DNA of 37,086 bases, from positions 1 to 37,086 of the forward strand of contig JAUQQO010000051.1 of NCBI GenBank assembly GCA_030549795.1. The letters are read 5' to 3'. This document shows positions 14,029-22,658 of this stretch, one piece after another. Below the pieces are notes generated by a model. It was not told where the DNA came from, did not search any database, and was given only the letters and a program-made list of their open reading frames with translations. The translations under genes were made by a program, and so were the position numbers. Positions within the stretch are counted from its first letter, which is position 1; each line of letters starts with the position of its first letter. Source of the stretch: Pseudomonadota bacterium (GTDB taxonomy: Bacteria > Pseudomonadota > Alphaproteobacteria > Geminicoccales > Geminicoccaceae).

Positions 14029-15460
14029 CGCCCGCGCGCTGGGCCCGGCGCGAGGCCGCATCCGAAAAGCCGCTCCTCGACCACACCCCTACGCAGCACC
14101 GGCACCGCGTCCCGGGCACGGGCGAGCCGCGACCGGCCGCATGATGAACAGGGTTGCGGGTCCACACCGGATCGCTTTTCGGATCGACGAGCATGGCCAC
14201 GAACGCCGCAAAGCGGAGATAGGCTCGCCCATCGGCGAAGGACACCGCCTCCTCGCCGCCGCGCCCGAGCCGGGCTCCCCCCGCCCGCTCGCCATCGCGA
14301 AAGGCGATCGCGAAGAAGGCGCTTTCGCCCGCAGAGCGCTCTTGGTCACCTGTAAGGAAAACCGACAGCGACCGTCCGTCGCATTGCAGGGGAATCGGCG
14401 AGGCCCACCGGTCGAGGATGGTGGGCATGAGATCGATATTGCCGCTCCACACCCGCACCATCCGGCCGTGGCCGCCCTCGGCCCGCGGCTCGCAACTCGG
14501 AAGCGGTACGCGGAAGACCCCGGGAATGAAGGTTTCCTTGCCGCGCGGCCAATGATCGCCCAAGAGCTCGCCGTGCGCGCTCGTGATCACGAAAAGCGAA
14601 CGCTTCCTCTTCGCCGCGGGCGCGCACGAGATGCCAAAGACGGCTGAAGTGGAGGTGCGGTGTCGCCGCGAGGCCCGTATCGCGCTCGCAATCGTGGCGT
14701 GATCGCGATCGGCCGGCCGTTTGCCGATCAGATCGCGGTCGCGCGAGCCTTAAAAGAGCCGATCGAAGAGTGCGGCTTTAAGCGCGTGCGGGGATGGTTG
14801 CCCGGGCTCGGGGGCGCGAACCGGCGGTCGGCTGCGCACCGGGGCGAGGCAGCCGAACCAGGGCTCCATGGCGATCCCAGCCGGATGCGACGCGAAAAGC
14901 GAGCCAAGCCTGCCCATAGGCGGGTTTTGCGCTCGCGCGCGCCACGCCGGAGCGTTTGTGACCACGAAGGCGGTCGCGCCCTATTCGGCGCGCCAGTGGG
15001 CCGGCACCAACCAAGAGCGATCACAAACCTCCGCGCTCGGCCTCCGCCCGCAGCCGCGCCGGGCGCGATCATCCCATCGAGCCAAGGCTCGGCCGCCGGG
15101 AGCCCGACGCGAAACCCCGAGGACAGTTTCCCACAGCTCGCAAGGCGCGGATCGCCCCGGGGCCGAATGCGGGGATCGGCGCTCGTATCCGTATCGTCCA
15201 AGCGGACAGAAGCGTAGCCCGACTTTTTGCGCGCGAGGGCGCGCTCGCATCGCGTCCAATCGAGCGCTGCGCGGTTCGCGGTGGTTGAAGAGACAGGCAC
15301 CGGAGTGAAATAAGGCGCGTGCAGCCCCCGCGCTTGGCCAAAAAGATGGCGCGCGAACACACACGCCTCTCGAGCCAAGGCGGCTTGGGGTGGTAAACAC
15401 CCTCCGATCATCGCGGGCTCGGGCGAGCGAGTCGCGATTGGTCGGCGCTGATCGAAAGGT
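14025..15460 (-). pseudogene. Decayed sulfatase/alkaline-phosphatase superfamily hydrolase
   Basis: Remnant of a roughly 480-residue metal-dependent hydrolase of the sulfatase-like type common in alphaproteobacteria. Homologous pieces appear in the right order on the minus strand but in different frames. They are Ala-Leu-Ala-Arg-Glu-Ala-Cys-Val-Phe-Ala-Arg-His (about 15380-15345), Asp-Thr-Asp-Thr-Ser-Ala-Asp-Pro-Arg (about 15195-15169), and Gly-Phe-Arg-Val-Gly (near 15117). After a frame change come Pro-Pro-Val-Arg-Ala-Pro-Glu-Pro (near 14827-14801), His-Gly-Glu-Leu-Leu-Gly-Asp-His-Trp (14575-14549), and Asn-Ile-Asp-Leu-Met-Pro-Thr-Ile-Leu-Asp (14440-14411). At least one frameshift and a stop (14750) interrupt it. 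The family metal ligand in Ser-Asp-His-Gly-Glu is Ala here. The start and end are approximate. No other gene was found in 14029-15551. Confidence 0.78.
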
Positions 15461-15551
15461 GATTGAGCGAAGGCGCGCTCTTCGGGCTTTCGGCTTGTGC
15501 GGGCGTGCGCCGGGCGGCAGGCTCGCGCCCGCACCTTTTGGAGGACGGCAG

Positions 15552-16952
15552 ATGGCAGAGCTCGCGGTCGAGCCGGTTTTCGCGGCCTTACAGCGCGGCT
15601 TCGATGCCTCGATCGAGCGGCTGTGCGCTCTGTTGCGCATCCCCTCGGTTGGGACCGATCCCGCCTTTGCCGAGGATACCCGCCGCGCCGCCGCCTGGTT
15701 GGTCGAGCGGCTTAAGGAGATCGGCTTTGACGCCTCCTTGCGCCCCACCTCCGGCATGCCGATGGTGGTCGCCCACGATCCCGATGCGCCGGCCGACGCC
15801 CCCCACCTCCTCTATTACGGCCACTATGACGTACAGCCGCCCGATCCCTTGCGCGAATGGGACAATCCTCCCTTCGAGCCGCGCATCGTCCAAGGGCCGC
15901 ACGGACCGCGGGTGGTGGCGCGCGGGGCGGTCGACGACAAGGGCCAGCTCATGACCTGGCTCGAGGCGCTCGCCGCTTGGAAGGCGGTGCACGGCCGGCT
16001 GCCGGTGCGCGTTTCGGTGCTCATCGAAGGCGAAGAGGAGAGCGCGTCCGAAAACCTCGAGCCCTTCCTGCTCGCCAACGCCGATGAGTTGAAAGCGGAT
16101 GTGTGCGTGATCTCGGATACCGGCATGCTCGGGGTGAACGAGCCGGCGATCACCACCATGCTGCGCGGTATCCTCTACCTCGAGTTGCGCATCCAAGGCC
16201 CGGTGCGCGATTTGCATTCCGGCATGTTCGGGGGTGCGGTGCCCAACCCCATCCACATGCTCACCCGGGTGCTCGCCGCGCTCCACGATGCGCACGGGCG
16301 GATCGCGCTACCCGGCTTTTACGATCGGGTTTTTGCGCTCGAGCCCGAGATCCGCGCCCAATGGCGCGCGCTTCCCTTCGACGAGAAGGGCTTTCTCGCT
16401 GCCGCCGGGCTTTCCCGCTCCATCGGTGAAGAGGGGTTCACGACCCTCGAGCGGTTGTGGGCGCGGCCCTGTTGCGACGTCAACGGAATCTGGGGTGGCT
16501 ATACCGGCGAGGGCTCGAAGACGGTCATCCCGGCCAAGGCTGCGGCCAAGTTCTCCTTCCGTCTCGTCCCCGATCAAGATCCGCAGGAGGTGCTCGCGCA
16601 GACCAAAGCCTTTCTTTCTTCTCTCATCCCGACTGAATACCGCTGGGAACTCGTGCCGATGGGCATGGGTCGGCCGATCCGAGTGCCTACGACCTCTCCT
16701 TTCCTCGGTGCGGCGCGCCGCGCGCTCGCCATCGCCTTCGGCAAAGAGCCGGCGCTTATCGGCTGTGGCGGCTCGATCCCGGTGGTGGCGACGATCAAGG
16801 ATCGCCTCGGGATGGATTCGCTTCTCTTGGGCTTCGGGCTCGACGACGACCGCCCGCACGGTCCCAACGAGAAATTCGAGCTCGTCTGTTACGAGCGCGG
16901 CCAACGCGCCCATGCCGCGCTGATCGCCGAAGTGGCGCGCTTGGCCGGCTAA
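15552..16952 (+). CDS. M20 family metallopeptidase (dipeptidase)
   Basis: Zinc-dependent dipeptidase/deacylase-type enzyme of the M20 (carnosinase/CPG2-like) family, 466 residues, probably cytoplasmic. Metal site: His91 and Asp93 in Tyr-Tyr-Gly-His-Tyr-Asp-Val-Gln; bridging Asp128 in Gly-Ala-Val-Asp-Asp-Lys-Gly; Glu-Glu around 161-162 in Glu-Gly-Glu-Glu-Glu-Ser. An Asp follows in Ile-Ser-Asp-Thr-Gly, and a C-terminal His in Arg-Pro-His-Gly-Pro-Asn-Glu. The dimerisation domain contains Asp-Leu-His-Ser-Gly-Met-Phe-Gly-Gly. The ATG at 15552 follows GGAGGA by about seven bases, although the frame is open far upstream. It stands alone; the substrate is not evident. Confidence 0.92.
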   Translation: MAELAVEPVFAALQRGFDASIERLCALLRIPSVGTDPAFAEDTRRAAAWLVERLKEIGFDASLRPTSGMPMVVAHDPDAPADAPHLLYYGHYDVQPPDPLREWDNPPFEPRIVQGPHGPRVVARGAVDDKGQLMTWLEALAAWKAVHGRLPVRVSVLIEGEEESASENLEPFLLANADELKADVCVISDTGMLGVNEPAITTMLRGILYLELRIQGPVRDLHSGMFGGAVPNPIHMLTRVLAALHDAHGRIALPGFYDRVFALEPEIRAQWRALPFDEKGFLAAAGLSRSIGEEGFTTLERLWARPCCDVNGIWGGYTGEGSKTVIPAKAAAKFSFRLVPDQDPQEVLAQTKAFLSSLIPTEYRWELVPMGMGRPIRVPTTSPFLGAARRALAIAFGKEPALIGCGGSIPVVATIKDRLGMDSLLLGFGLDDDRPHGPNEKFELVCYERGQRAHAALIAEVARLAG

Positions 16953-16957
16953 GCGCT

Positions 16958-16985
16958 ACGAAGCGGCTCAGGCTCGTCGCTTCGT
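16958..16985. terminator. Bidirectional terminator-like hairpin
   Basis: ACGAAGCG (16958-16965), a 12-base loop and CGCTTCGT (16978-16985) form a perfect 8-bp stem between the convergent M20 and ychF genes. It is followed by TT on the plus strand. The weak T-tract lowers confidence, but position and symmetry suit a shared terminator. Confidence 0.45.
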
Positions 16986-17041
16986 TTGCCTGAACAGTCG
17001 TGCTCGGACGGCACACGATCGGGGCTTCGGGCCCCTTAGCC

Positions 17042-18139
17042 TCACACGTTGAACCGAAAGTGGCAGACGTCGCCGTCCTGGATTCGGTAGTCGCGCCCCT
17101 CGAGGCGCATGCGCCCGGCTTCCTTCGCACCTTGCTCGCCGTTGAAGCGCACATAGTCGGCAAAGGCGATCACTTCCGCACAGATGAAGCCGCGCGCGAA
17201 ATCGGAATGGATCACCCCCGCTGCGTCAACCGCCGTGGCGCCTTCCGGCACCGTCCAGGCGCGCGCTTCCTTGGGTCCGGCGGTAAAAAAGGTGATGAGG
17301 CCTAAAAGCGCGTAGCCCTCGCGGATCACGCGGTTGAGCCCGGGCTCTTCAAGGCCCAGGCTCTCGAGATAGGCCTTGCGCTCCTCCGGCTCGAGCTGGG
17401 CCAGCTCCGCCTCGATCGCCGCAGCGATGACGAGATGGCGCGCGCCTTCCGCCTTCGCCTTCTCGGCCACCGCTTCGCTCCAGCGGTTGCCGCTCGCCGC
17501 CGCCTTTTCCTCGACGTTGCACACATAGAGGACCGGTTTGGCGGTGAGCAACTGAAAGGAGCGGACGAGCCGGCGCTCCTCTGCACTGAGCGCCACGGCG
17601 CGCACAGGCACCCCGGCTTGAAGCGCCGGCAACAGCTTCTCGGCGAGCGCGAGCTTGGCGAGCGCCTCGGGGTCGCGTCCGCGGGCGCGCTTTTTGAGCC
17701 CCTCCATTTGCCGCTCGAGGCTCTCGAGATCGGCGAGCAAGAGTTCGGTTTCAACGAGCTCGCGATCGCGCAAGGGATCGATCCGCCCTTCGACGTGGCT
17801 GATGTCGGGGTCGTCGAAACAGCGCAGGACGTGCAAAATCGCGTCCACCTCGCGGATCGCGGCCAAGAAACGGTTGCCGAGCCCCTCGCCCTTCGAGGCG
17901 CCGCGCACAAGACCGGCGATGTCGCGGATCTCGAGCTGGGTGGGGACGATTTTGGCCGATCGCGCGAGCTCGGCCAGCACAGCGAGCCGCGGGTCGGGGA
18001 CCGGCACGCGGCCGATGTTGGGCTCGATCGTGCAAAAAGGATAGTTGGCGGCGGCGGCCGCAGCGGAAGCGGTCAAGGCGTTGAAAAGCGTGGACTTGCC
18101 CACGTTCGGTAAGCCCACGATGCCGCAGGCGAACCCCAT
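17042..18139 (-). CDS. ychF: Redox-regulated ATPase/GTPase YchF
   Basis: Obg-family P-loop protein (YchF/OLA1) that prefers ATP and associates with ribosomes. The 365-residue length is standard. G1 is Gly-Leu-Pro-Asn-Val-Gly-Lys-Ser-Thr (9-17), G3 Asp-Ile-Ala-Gly-Leu-Val, and the G4 position holds Asn-Val-Glu-Glu instead of Asn-Lys-X-Asp, as is usual in YchF. The C-terminal TGS domain ends Asp-Gly-Asp-Val-Cys-His-Phe-Arg-Phe-Asn-Val. It follows pth with a one-base gap, in the order prs-rplY-pth-ychF, so it is very likely co-transcribed. Confidence 0.97.
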   Translation of the reverse strand: MGFACGIVGLPNVGKSTLFNALTASAAAAAANYPFCTIEPNIGRVPVPDPRLAVLAELARSAKIVPTQLEIRDIAGLVRGASKGEGLGNRFLAAIREVDAILHVLRCFDDPDISHVEGRIDPLRDRELVETELLLADLESLERQMEGLKKRARGRDPEALAKLALAEKLLPALQAGVPVRAVALSAEERRLVRSFQLLTAKPVLYVCNVEEKAAASGNRWSEAVAEKAKAEGARHLVIAAAIEAELAQLEPEERKAYLESLGLEEPGLNRVIREGYALLGLITFFTAGPKEARAWTVPEGATAVDAAGVIHSDFARGFICAEVIAFADYVRFNGEQGAKEAGRMRLEGRDYRIQDGDVCHFRFNV

Positions 18140-18140
18140 C

Positions 18141-18770
18141 TCAGTCCGCCGCGCCCGGAGCCGGCCCGCGCGCGCGCCCCGCGCTTCGCCCCTCCTCTTC
18201 CGCGCGCGTAAGCAAGACCACTTTGTTCATAAAACCTGAATCATCGCCGCGCGCGAGCAGTGGAGCCGCCTCGGCGATGGCATCCAACAGCCGCTCGAGC
18301 CAAGGCCGTTCGCTCTTTGCGAAATCCGAGAGCACGTGGGCTATCACTTTCTCTTTCTGTCCCGGATGGCCGATGCCGATGCGCACCCGTTTGAACTCGG
18401 CACTTCCAAGACAATCGCGGATCGAGCGCAATCCGTTGTGACCGGCGACACCGCCGCCGAGCTTGACCCGCACTTTGCCGGGGGCGAGGTCGAGTTCGTC
18501 GTGGAAGACGATGACATCGCCGAGCGGCAGGCCGAAAAAGCGCACCGCCGCGGCCACCGCGTGACCACTGGCGTTCATATAGGTGGTGGGCTCGAGGATC
18601 GCCACCTTCTCCCCGTCCAACAGCCCCTCGCTCCACCGCCCCCGGAACTTGGCGCGAAAGGGCGGAAACTGGGCCCGGGCGGCGATCCGCTCGACCGCCA
18701 TGAAGCCCACATTGTGGCGGTTCGAGGCGTATTCGGGGCCGGGGTTGCCGAGCCCGACGAAGAGCTTCAA
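18141..18770 (-). CDS. pth: Peptidyl-tRNA hydrolase
   Basis: Releases tRNA from prematurely dropped peptidyl-tRNA. The 209-residue product has the catalytic His19 in Asn-Arg-His-Asn-Val-Gly-Phe, Asn9 in Gly-Asn-Pro-Gly, Asn66 in Tyr-Met-Asn-Ala-Ser-Gly and Asp91 in His-Asp-Glu-Leu-Asp-Leu. All the usual active-site positions are kept, shifted slightly from E. coli. A Gly/Ala/Pro/Arg-rich C-terminal extension of about 15 residues lies beyond the fold. It sits 15 bases after rplY and one before ychF. Confidence 0.97.
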   Translation of the reverse strand: MKLFVGLGNPGPEYASNRHNVGFMAVERIAARAQFPPFRAKFRGRWSEGLLDGEKVAILEPTTYMNASGHAVAAAVRFFGLPLGDVIVFHDELDLAPGKVRVKLGGGVAGHNGLRSIRDCLGSAEFKRVRIGIGHPGQKEKVIAHVLSDFAKSERPWLERLLDAIAEAAPLLARGDDSGFMNKVVLLTRAEEEGRSAGRARGPAPGAAD

Positions 18771-18785
18771 CCTGGTCGTCCAGCG

Positions 18786-19385
18786 CTACGCGGAGGACTG
18801 CTGGCCTTCGCCCGGCCCCTCGCCCACCGTCGGCGGCACGATCGAAGCGATGGTGAAGTCGCGCTCGGTCGAGCGCGGCCGCACGCCTTCGGGCAAGCTG
18901 ACGTGGCGGATGTGGACGGAATCACCGATATCGAAGCCTTTGAGGTCGGCCACGATCTCGGTCGGGATGGCATCCGCCGGGCAGACCAGCTCGACTTCGC
19001 GCCGGACGATGTTGAGCACGCCGCCGCGCTTGAGGCCCGGACATTCGGACTCGTTGATAAAGCGCACCGGCACCGCCACGGTGACCCGCGAGCCGGATGC
19101 CGCGCGCACGAAGTCGACGTGCAAGGGACGATCGGTGACCGGATGATACTGCGCCTCGCGCGGCAGAACGTGCTCGATGTGATCGCCGAGATCGAGGTCG
19201 AGCACGGTCGAGAAAAAGCGCGGTTGCTGCATGGCGCGCAGCAGTTCCTTGGCGTCGATGGCGATCTTAAGCGGCGGTTGGTTGCCGCCGTAGACGATGG
19301 CCGGGATCTTGCCGGCACGGCGGGTGGCGCGCGCCGCACCCTTACCGCTGCGCTCGCGCACTTCCGCTTTGAGTACCATGACCAT
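18786..19385 (-). CDS. rplY: 50S ribosomal protein L25/general stress protein Ctc
   Basis: bL25 of the long (Ctc-type) form, 199 residues, binding 5S rRNA. The N-terminal L25 domain (about 4-92) has Arg-Lys/Arg-rich Ser-Gly-Lys-Gly-Ala-Ala-Arg, Gly-Lys-Ile-Pro-Ala-Ile-Val-Tyr-Gly and Pro-Leu-His-Val-Asp-Phe. The C-terminal TL5-like beta domain (about 95-190) has Asn-Ile-Val-Arg-Arg-Glu-Val-Glu-Leu and Thr-Ile-Ala-Ser-Ile-Val. The start ATG at 19385 follows GGAGG by eight bases. A second ATG two codons later is possible. Confidence 0.95.
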   Translation of the reverse strand: MVMVLKAEVRERSGKGAARATRRAGKIPAIVYGGNQPPLKIAIDAKELLRAMQQPRFFSTVLDLDLGDHIEHVLPREAQYHPVTDRPLHVDFVRAASGSRVTVAVPVRFINESECPGLKRGGVLNIVRREVELVCPADAIPTEIVADLKGFDIGDSVHIRHVSLPEGVRPRSTERDFTIASIVPPTVGEGPGEGQQSSA

Positions 19386-19439
19386 GCTATGTTCCTCCGT
19401 CCCTCCGGTCCGCGGCTTTCCCGCCCGGACAGACCTGCC

Positions 19440-20372
19440 TCAGTCGAACAGACTCGAGACCGAACTCTCGCTCGAAATTCGCGCGATCGCCTCACCCATC
19501 AAGGGTGCGACCGACAGCACCCGGATCTTGTCGGTCACCCGCACCGCTTCCGAAGGTTTGATGCTGTCGGTGATCACCAATTTCTCGAGCGGCGAGGCGA
19601 CGATGCGCGCCACCGCCCCGGCCGAGAGCACCCCGTGGGTGACATAGGCCTCAACCGACACCGCTCCGGCTTTCAGGAGCGCCTCGGCGGCGTTGCACAG
19701 GGTACCGCCCGAATCGACGATGTCGTCAACCAGGATGCAGCGCATCCCGCGCACATCGCCGATCACGTTCATCACTTCCGAGACCCCGGCGCGTTCGCGG
19801 CGCTTGTCGATGATGGCCAAACCGACGTCAAGCCGTTTGGCGAAGCCGCGCGCGCGTGCCACCCCGCCGACATCGGGCGAGACGATCATGAGGTTTTCAG
19901 TACCGTGGCGCTCGAGGATATCGGGTACCATAAGCGGGGTGGAGAAGAGATTGTCCACCGGAATGTCGAAGAAGCCCTGGATCTGGCCCGCGTGCAGTTC
20001 CATGGTGAGCACGCGCGAAGCGCCCGCCACGGTGATGAGATTGGCGACCAGTTTGGCCGAAATGGGCGTGCGCGGCCCCGGTTTTCGATCCTGGCGCGCA
20101 TAGCCGAAATAGGGAATGACGGCGGTGATACGTCGAGCGGAAGCGCGCTTTAAGGCATCGATGATGATCAAGAGCTCCATGAGATTGTCGTTGGCGGGGT
20201 AGCTCGTGGGTTGGATGATGAAGCAGTCCTCGCCGCGGACGTTCTCGTGGATCTCGACGAACACCTCCATGTCCGCGAAACGGTGGACCGTGGCTTTGGT
20301 GAGGTCCACCCGGAGATAGGCGGCGATCGCTTCGGCCAGCGGCCGGTTGGCGTTGCCGGCAATGAGCTTCAT
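19440..20372 (-). CDS. prs: Ribose-phosphate pyrophosphokinase
   Basis: Makes PRPP from ribose 5-phosphate and ATP for nucleotide, His and Trp synthesis. The 310-residue product has the ATP-binding region with Phe-Ala-Asp-Met-Glu and Arg-Gln-Asp-Arg-Lys (93-97). The flexible loop follows, then Asp-Lys-Arg-Arg, and the PRPP-binding loop [13 protein letters not shown] (212-224). It is first in the operon with rplY, pth and ychF. A promoter-like pair lies about 40 bases upstream. Confidence 0.97.
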   Translation of the reverse strand: MKLIAGNANRPLAEAIAAYLRVDLTKATVHRFADMEVFVEIHENVRGEDCFIIQPTSYPANDNLMELLIIIDALKRASARRITAVIPYFGYARQDRKPGPRTPISAKLVANLITVAGASRVLTMELHAGQIQGFFDIPVDNLFSTPLMVPDILERHGTENLMIVSPDVGGVARARGFAKRLDVGLAIIDKRRERAGVSEVMNVIGDVRGMRCILVDDIVDSGGTLCNAAEALLKAGAVSVEAYVTHGVLSAGAVARIVASPLEKLVITDSIKPSEAVRVTDKIRVLSVAPLMGEAIARISSESSVSSLFD

Positions 20373-20408
20373 CGCTACTCATCCGGGAGGGTTTGGCGCG
20401 CGGCCGGC

Positions 20409-20437
20409 CTTCTATCAGCCACAGCCGGCGCCGACAA
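20409..20437 (-). promoter_or_regulatory. Possible prs promoter
   Basis: On the minus strand TTGTCG (20437-20432), 17 bases and TAGAAG (20414-20409) form a modest sigma-70-type match about 40 bases before the prs ATG. Outside this and the small ORF described next, 20373-20752 holds nothing I can identify. Confidence 0.28.
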
Positions 20438-20519
20438 TGCGCGCAAAAGAGACGCCCGCTGAGCTCTTCAACCCTCCTCCCGCATATCCGGGATCGTGGC
20501 GGAGCACCCGCGTCATCGC

Positions 20520-20756
20520 TTAAGTTTCAGCCGCGTCTGCGCACAGCATGTGCCGCAATGCATCGCCCGGCTTGCGCCTCGCGCTGCCCGCCCGCAATCC
20601 CAACGGCACACGAGCGCCAGGTCCGATGAGCTCGCGCACGCCATCATACCACGACCCCAAGCGGCGGAGGAGACGATCCGCCGCACCGCGATCGGCACGC
20701 GTTGCTGCGTCCCCGTGCGCGAACAGGGGGTGGGGCGGTGGAAGGAGCCCGATCAA
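20520..20756 (-). CDS. Possible small hypothetical protein coupled to the IlvD-like gene
   Basis: A 78-codon frame whose TTG start overlaps the TGA of the upstream dehydratase gene (TTGA), as coupled operon genes often do. It contains Leu-Leu-Arg-Arg-Leu-Gly-Ser-Trp-Tyr-Asp-Gly-Val-Arg-Glu-Leu-Ile and ends Cys-Ala-Asp-Ala-Ala-Glu-Thr. No known family is recognised. Codon choice is GC-rich at third positions but not decisive. Without a clear ribosome binding site it may be a chance frame or a gene remnant. Confidence 0.2.
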   Translation of the reverse strand: MIGLLPPPHPLFAHGDAATRADRGAADRLLRRLGSWYDGVRELIGPGARVPLGLRAGSARRKPGDALRHMLCADAAET

Positions 20757-22492
20757 TCTGCGCGCGCACTCGAGTCTCTTTCTTTAAGGCTGCGGCGTTC
20801 GTCGCGCAGAAAGCGCAAGTCACAGCCCTCGGGGGCCTGCAGGATCTCTTGTTGCCACAGCCGTGCCCAGCCGCGCTCGGGCAAAGCGGGCGGTCGCCAA
20901 GCCTCCCGCCGGCGGCCGAGCTCGTCAGGCTCGACCAAGAGATCGAGCCGCCGCTCTTTTACCGAGAGCCGGATGCGGTCGCCGGTGCGCACGAGCGCCA
21001 AGGGCCCGCCCGAGGCGGCATCGGGAGCGACGTGCAGCACCACGGTGCCAAAGGCGGTCCCCGACATGCGCGCATCCGAAATGCGCACCATGTCCTTAAC
21101 CCCAGCGCGCGCGAGCTTTTTGGGGATGGGCAGATAGCCCGCTTCCGGCATGCGCGCAGGAGAGGCGGGGCCGGCGTTTTTGAGCACGAGGACATCGTTG
21201 GGGGTGACATCCAGTGCGGGATCGTCGATGCGCCGCGCGAGGTCCTCGAGCCCGTCGAACACCACCGCCCGCCCCTCGTGCTCGAAAAGCGCGGGCGTGG
21301 CAGCAGCGCGCTTGAGGATCGCACCTTGAGGGGCGAGGCTGCCGAAGAGGGCGACCAGGCCCCCTTTGGGCGCGAGCGGATCGGCGAGAGGACGGATGAT
21401 CCTCCGGTCAACCGGCTCACCAAGAGGCTCGGCGAGCACGGCGCGCAAGCTGCGGCCGTCGATCGTCGGTACGTCGAGGTCGAGCAGAGGAGCGAGCTCG
21501 CGCAACAACGCCGGCATGCCGCCTGCGGCGTAGAAATCCTCCATATAGCCAACCCCTGTGGGCTTGAGGTCGACGAGGACCGGTGTTTCTTCGGAGAGGC
21601 GATCGAGCGTGCGCAGATCGAAGGCGAGCCCGAGCCTGCCGGCGATTGCCGCCATGTGGATGACGGCGTTGGTGGAGCCCGAAAGGGCGAGCAGCACGCG
21701 CATCGCGTTCTCGAGGCTGGCGCGGCTTACGAGATTGCGGATGGTGCGGTCGGTGCCGGCCAGGCGCGCAGCGAGCGCCCCGGTGGCCTCGGCGATGCGC
21801 AGCCGCTCGGCATGCACCGCGGGAATGGCGGCCGAGCCGGGCAGGGCAAGACCAAGAGCTTCGGCAAGACAGGCCATGGTGGAGGCGGTACCCATGACCC
21901 CGCAGGTGCCGGCGGTCACCGCCAGCCGCCCCTCCACCGTGCGGATCTCGGCTTGCGACAGCTCCCCCGCCCGAAAGCGAGCCCAAAAGCGCCGGCAGTC
22001 GGTGCAGGCGGCGACCCGTTCGCCGCGATAGCGGCCGGTGAGCATCGGCCCGACCACGAGCAGCACCGCCGGAACCTCCGCCGACGCGGCGCCCATGAGC
22101 AACGCGGGCACAGTCTTGTCGCAGCCGCCGATCAGCACCACCGCGTCGAGCGGCTGGGCGCGCACCATCTCCTCGACGTCGATGGCCATGAGGTTGCGTA
22201 AATAAAGCGAGGTCGGGTGCAGATAGGGCTCTCCTAAGGAGATCACCGGGAAGACGAGCGGTAGGGCCCCGGCTGCGAGCGCGCCGCGGCGCACCGCTTC
22301 GATCAGCTCTCCTATGGTGCGGTGGCACGAGTTGAGCTCGGATGGGGTGGCGAGAATGCCCACGAGCGGCCGCTCGAGCATGGCCTCGGAAAATCCCATC
22401 GACCGAATGAAGGAGCGGCGCAAAAAAAGGGCGAAGTCGCGGTCGCCGTAGTGGGTGAGGCTGCGGCGCAACCCCTGTTGCTGATCGGTCAC
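20753..22492 (-). CDS. IlvD/Edd family dehydratase (probable sugar-acid dehydratase)
   Basis: An iron-sulfur dehydratase related to IlvD, Edd and pentonate dehydratases, 579 residues. The cluster cysteines are all present: Cys56 (Asn-Ser-Cys-His), Cys124 (Gly-Gly-Cys-Asp-Lys-Thr) and Cys197 (Gly-Thr-Cys-Gly-Val-Met-Gly-Thr-Ala). Lys126 is the usual carbamylated Mg ligand. C-terminal Ser-Gly-Thr-Ala-Phe-Gly-Thr-Val-Val-Leu-His is typical. Opening sequence and length resemble L-arabonate/xylonate dehydratases more than biosynthetic IlvD, which is inference. An extra Cys pair (Cys163, Cys166) lies in the loop where relatives vary. It starts at GTG with GGGGAG upstream. It is not beside other sugar-catabolic genes. 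Confidence 0.85.
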   Translation of the reverse strand: MTDQQQGLRRSLTHYGDRDFALFLRRSFIRSMGFSEAMLERPLVGILATPSELNSCHRTIGELIEAVRRGALAAGALPLVFPVISLGEPYLHPTSLYLRNLMAIDVEEMVRAQPLDAVVLIGGCDKTVPALLMGAASAEVPAVLLVVGPMLTGRYRGERVAACTDCRRFWARFRAGELSQAEIRTVEGRLAVTAGTCGVMGTASTMACLAEALGLALPGSAAIPAVHAERLRIAEATGALAARLAGTDRTIRNLVSRASLENAMRVLLALSGSTNAVIHMAAIAGRLGLAFDLRTLDRLSEETPVLVDLKPTGVGYMEDFYAAGGMPALLRELAPLLDLDVPTIDGRSLRAVLAEPLGEPVDRRIIRPLADPLAPKGGLVALFGSLAPQGAILKRAAATPALFEHEGRAVVFDGLEDLARRIDDPALDVTPNDVLVLKNAGPASPARMPEAGYLPIPKKLARAGVKDMVRISDARMSGTAFGTVVLHVAPDAASGGPLALVRTGDRIRLSVKERRLDLLVEPDELGRRREAWRPPALPERGWARLWQQEILQAPEGCDLRFLRDERRSLKERDSSARAD

Positions 22493-22529
22493 GGTTCGCG
22501 CTCCCCTACCGAGTGCCCGCAGTCCGCGA

Positions 22530-22546
22530 CCGCGGGCTGCCCGCGG
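22530..22546. repeat. Perfect GC-rich inverted repeat in divergent intergenic region
   Basis: CCGCGGG (22530-22536) and CCCGCGG (22540-22546) with a three-base centre, between the divergent IlvD-like gene and the sugar cassette. It could be an operator or a chance hairpin. It has no T-tract on either side. Confidence 0.3.
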
Positions 22547-22551
22547 TGCGG

Positions 22552-22580
22552 TTGATCGGCCTCGGGTCTCGGCTTTTTAC
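22552..22580 (+). promoter_or_regulatory. Possible promoter of the nucleotide-sugar cassette
   Basis: TTGATC (22552-22557), 17 bases, then TTTTAC (22575-22580), inside the only T-rich stretch of this intergenic region. It is about 80 bases before the cytidylyltransferase ATG. A GGGTG/CACCC hairpin (22621-22633) would lie in the leader. Confidence 0.25.
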
Positions 22581-22658
22581 TGATTTTTAGATTTCGTGAG
22601 CAGGAAAAGGAAACGCCGAGGGGTGTTGCACCCGCGTGTGTGGAACGGGAACGCGGTG

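Noticed and set aside
14750-14965. Small independent minus-strand gene
   Set aside because: Its residues align with the middle of the sulfatase-like family, so it is a fragment of the pseudogene.
18336-20153. Open frame of about 600 codons on the plus strand opposite pth, rplY and prs
   Set aside because: It is the complement of three well-conserved genes; the GC-rich codon bias leaves stops rare in this antisense frame, and the product has no recognisable domain.
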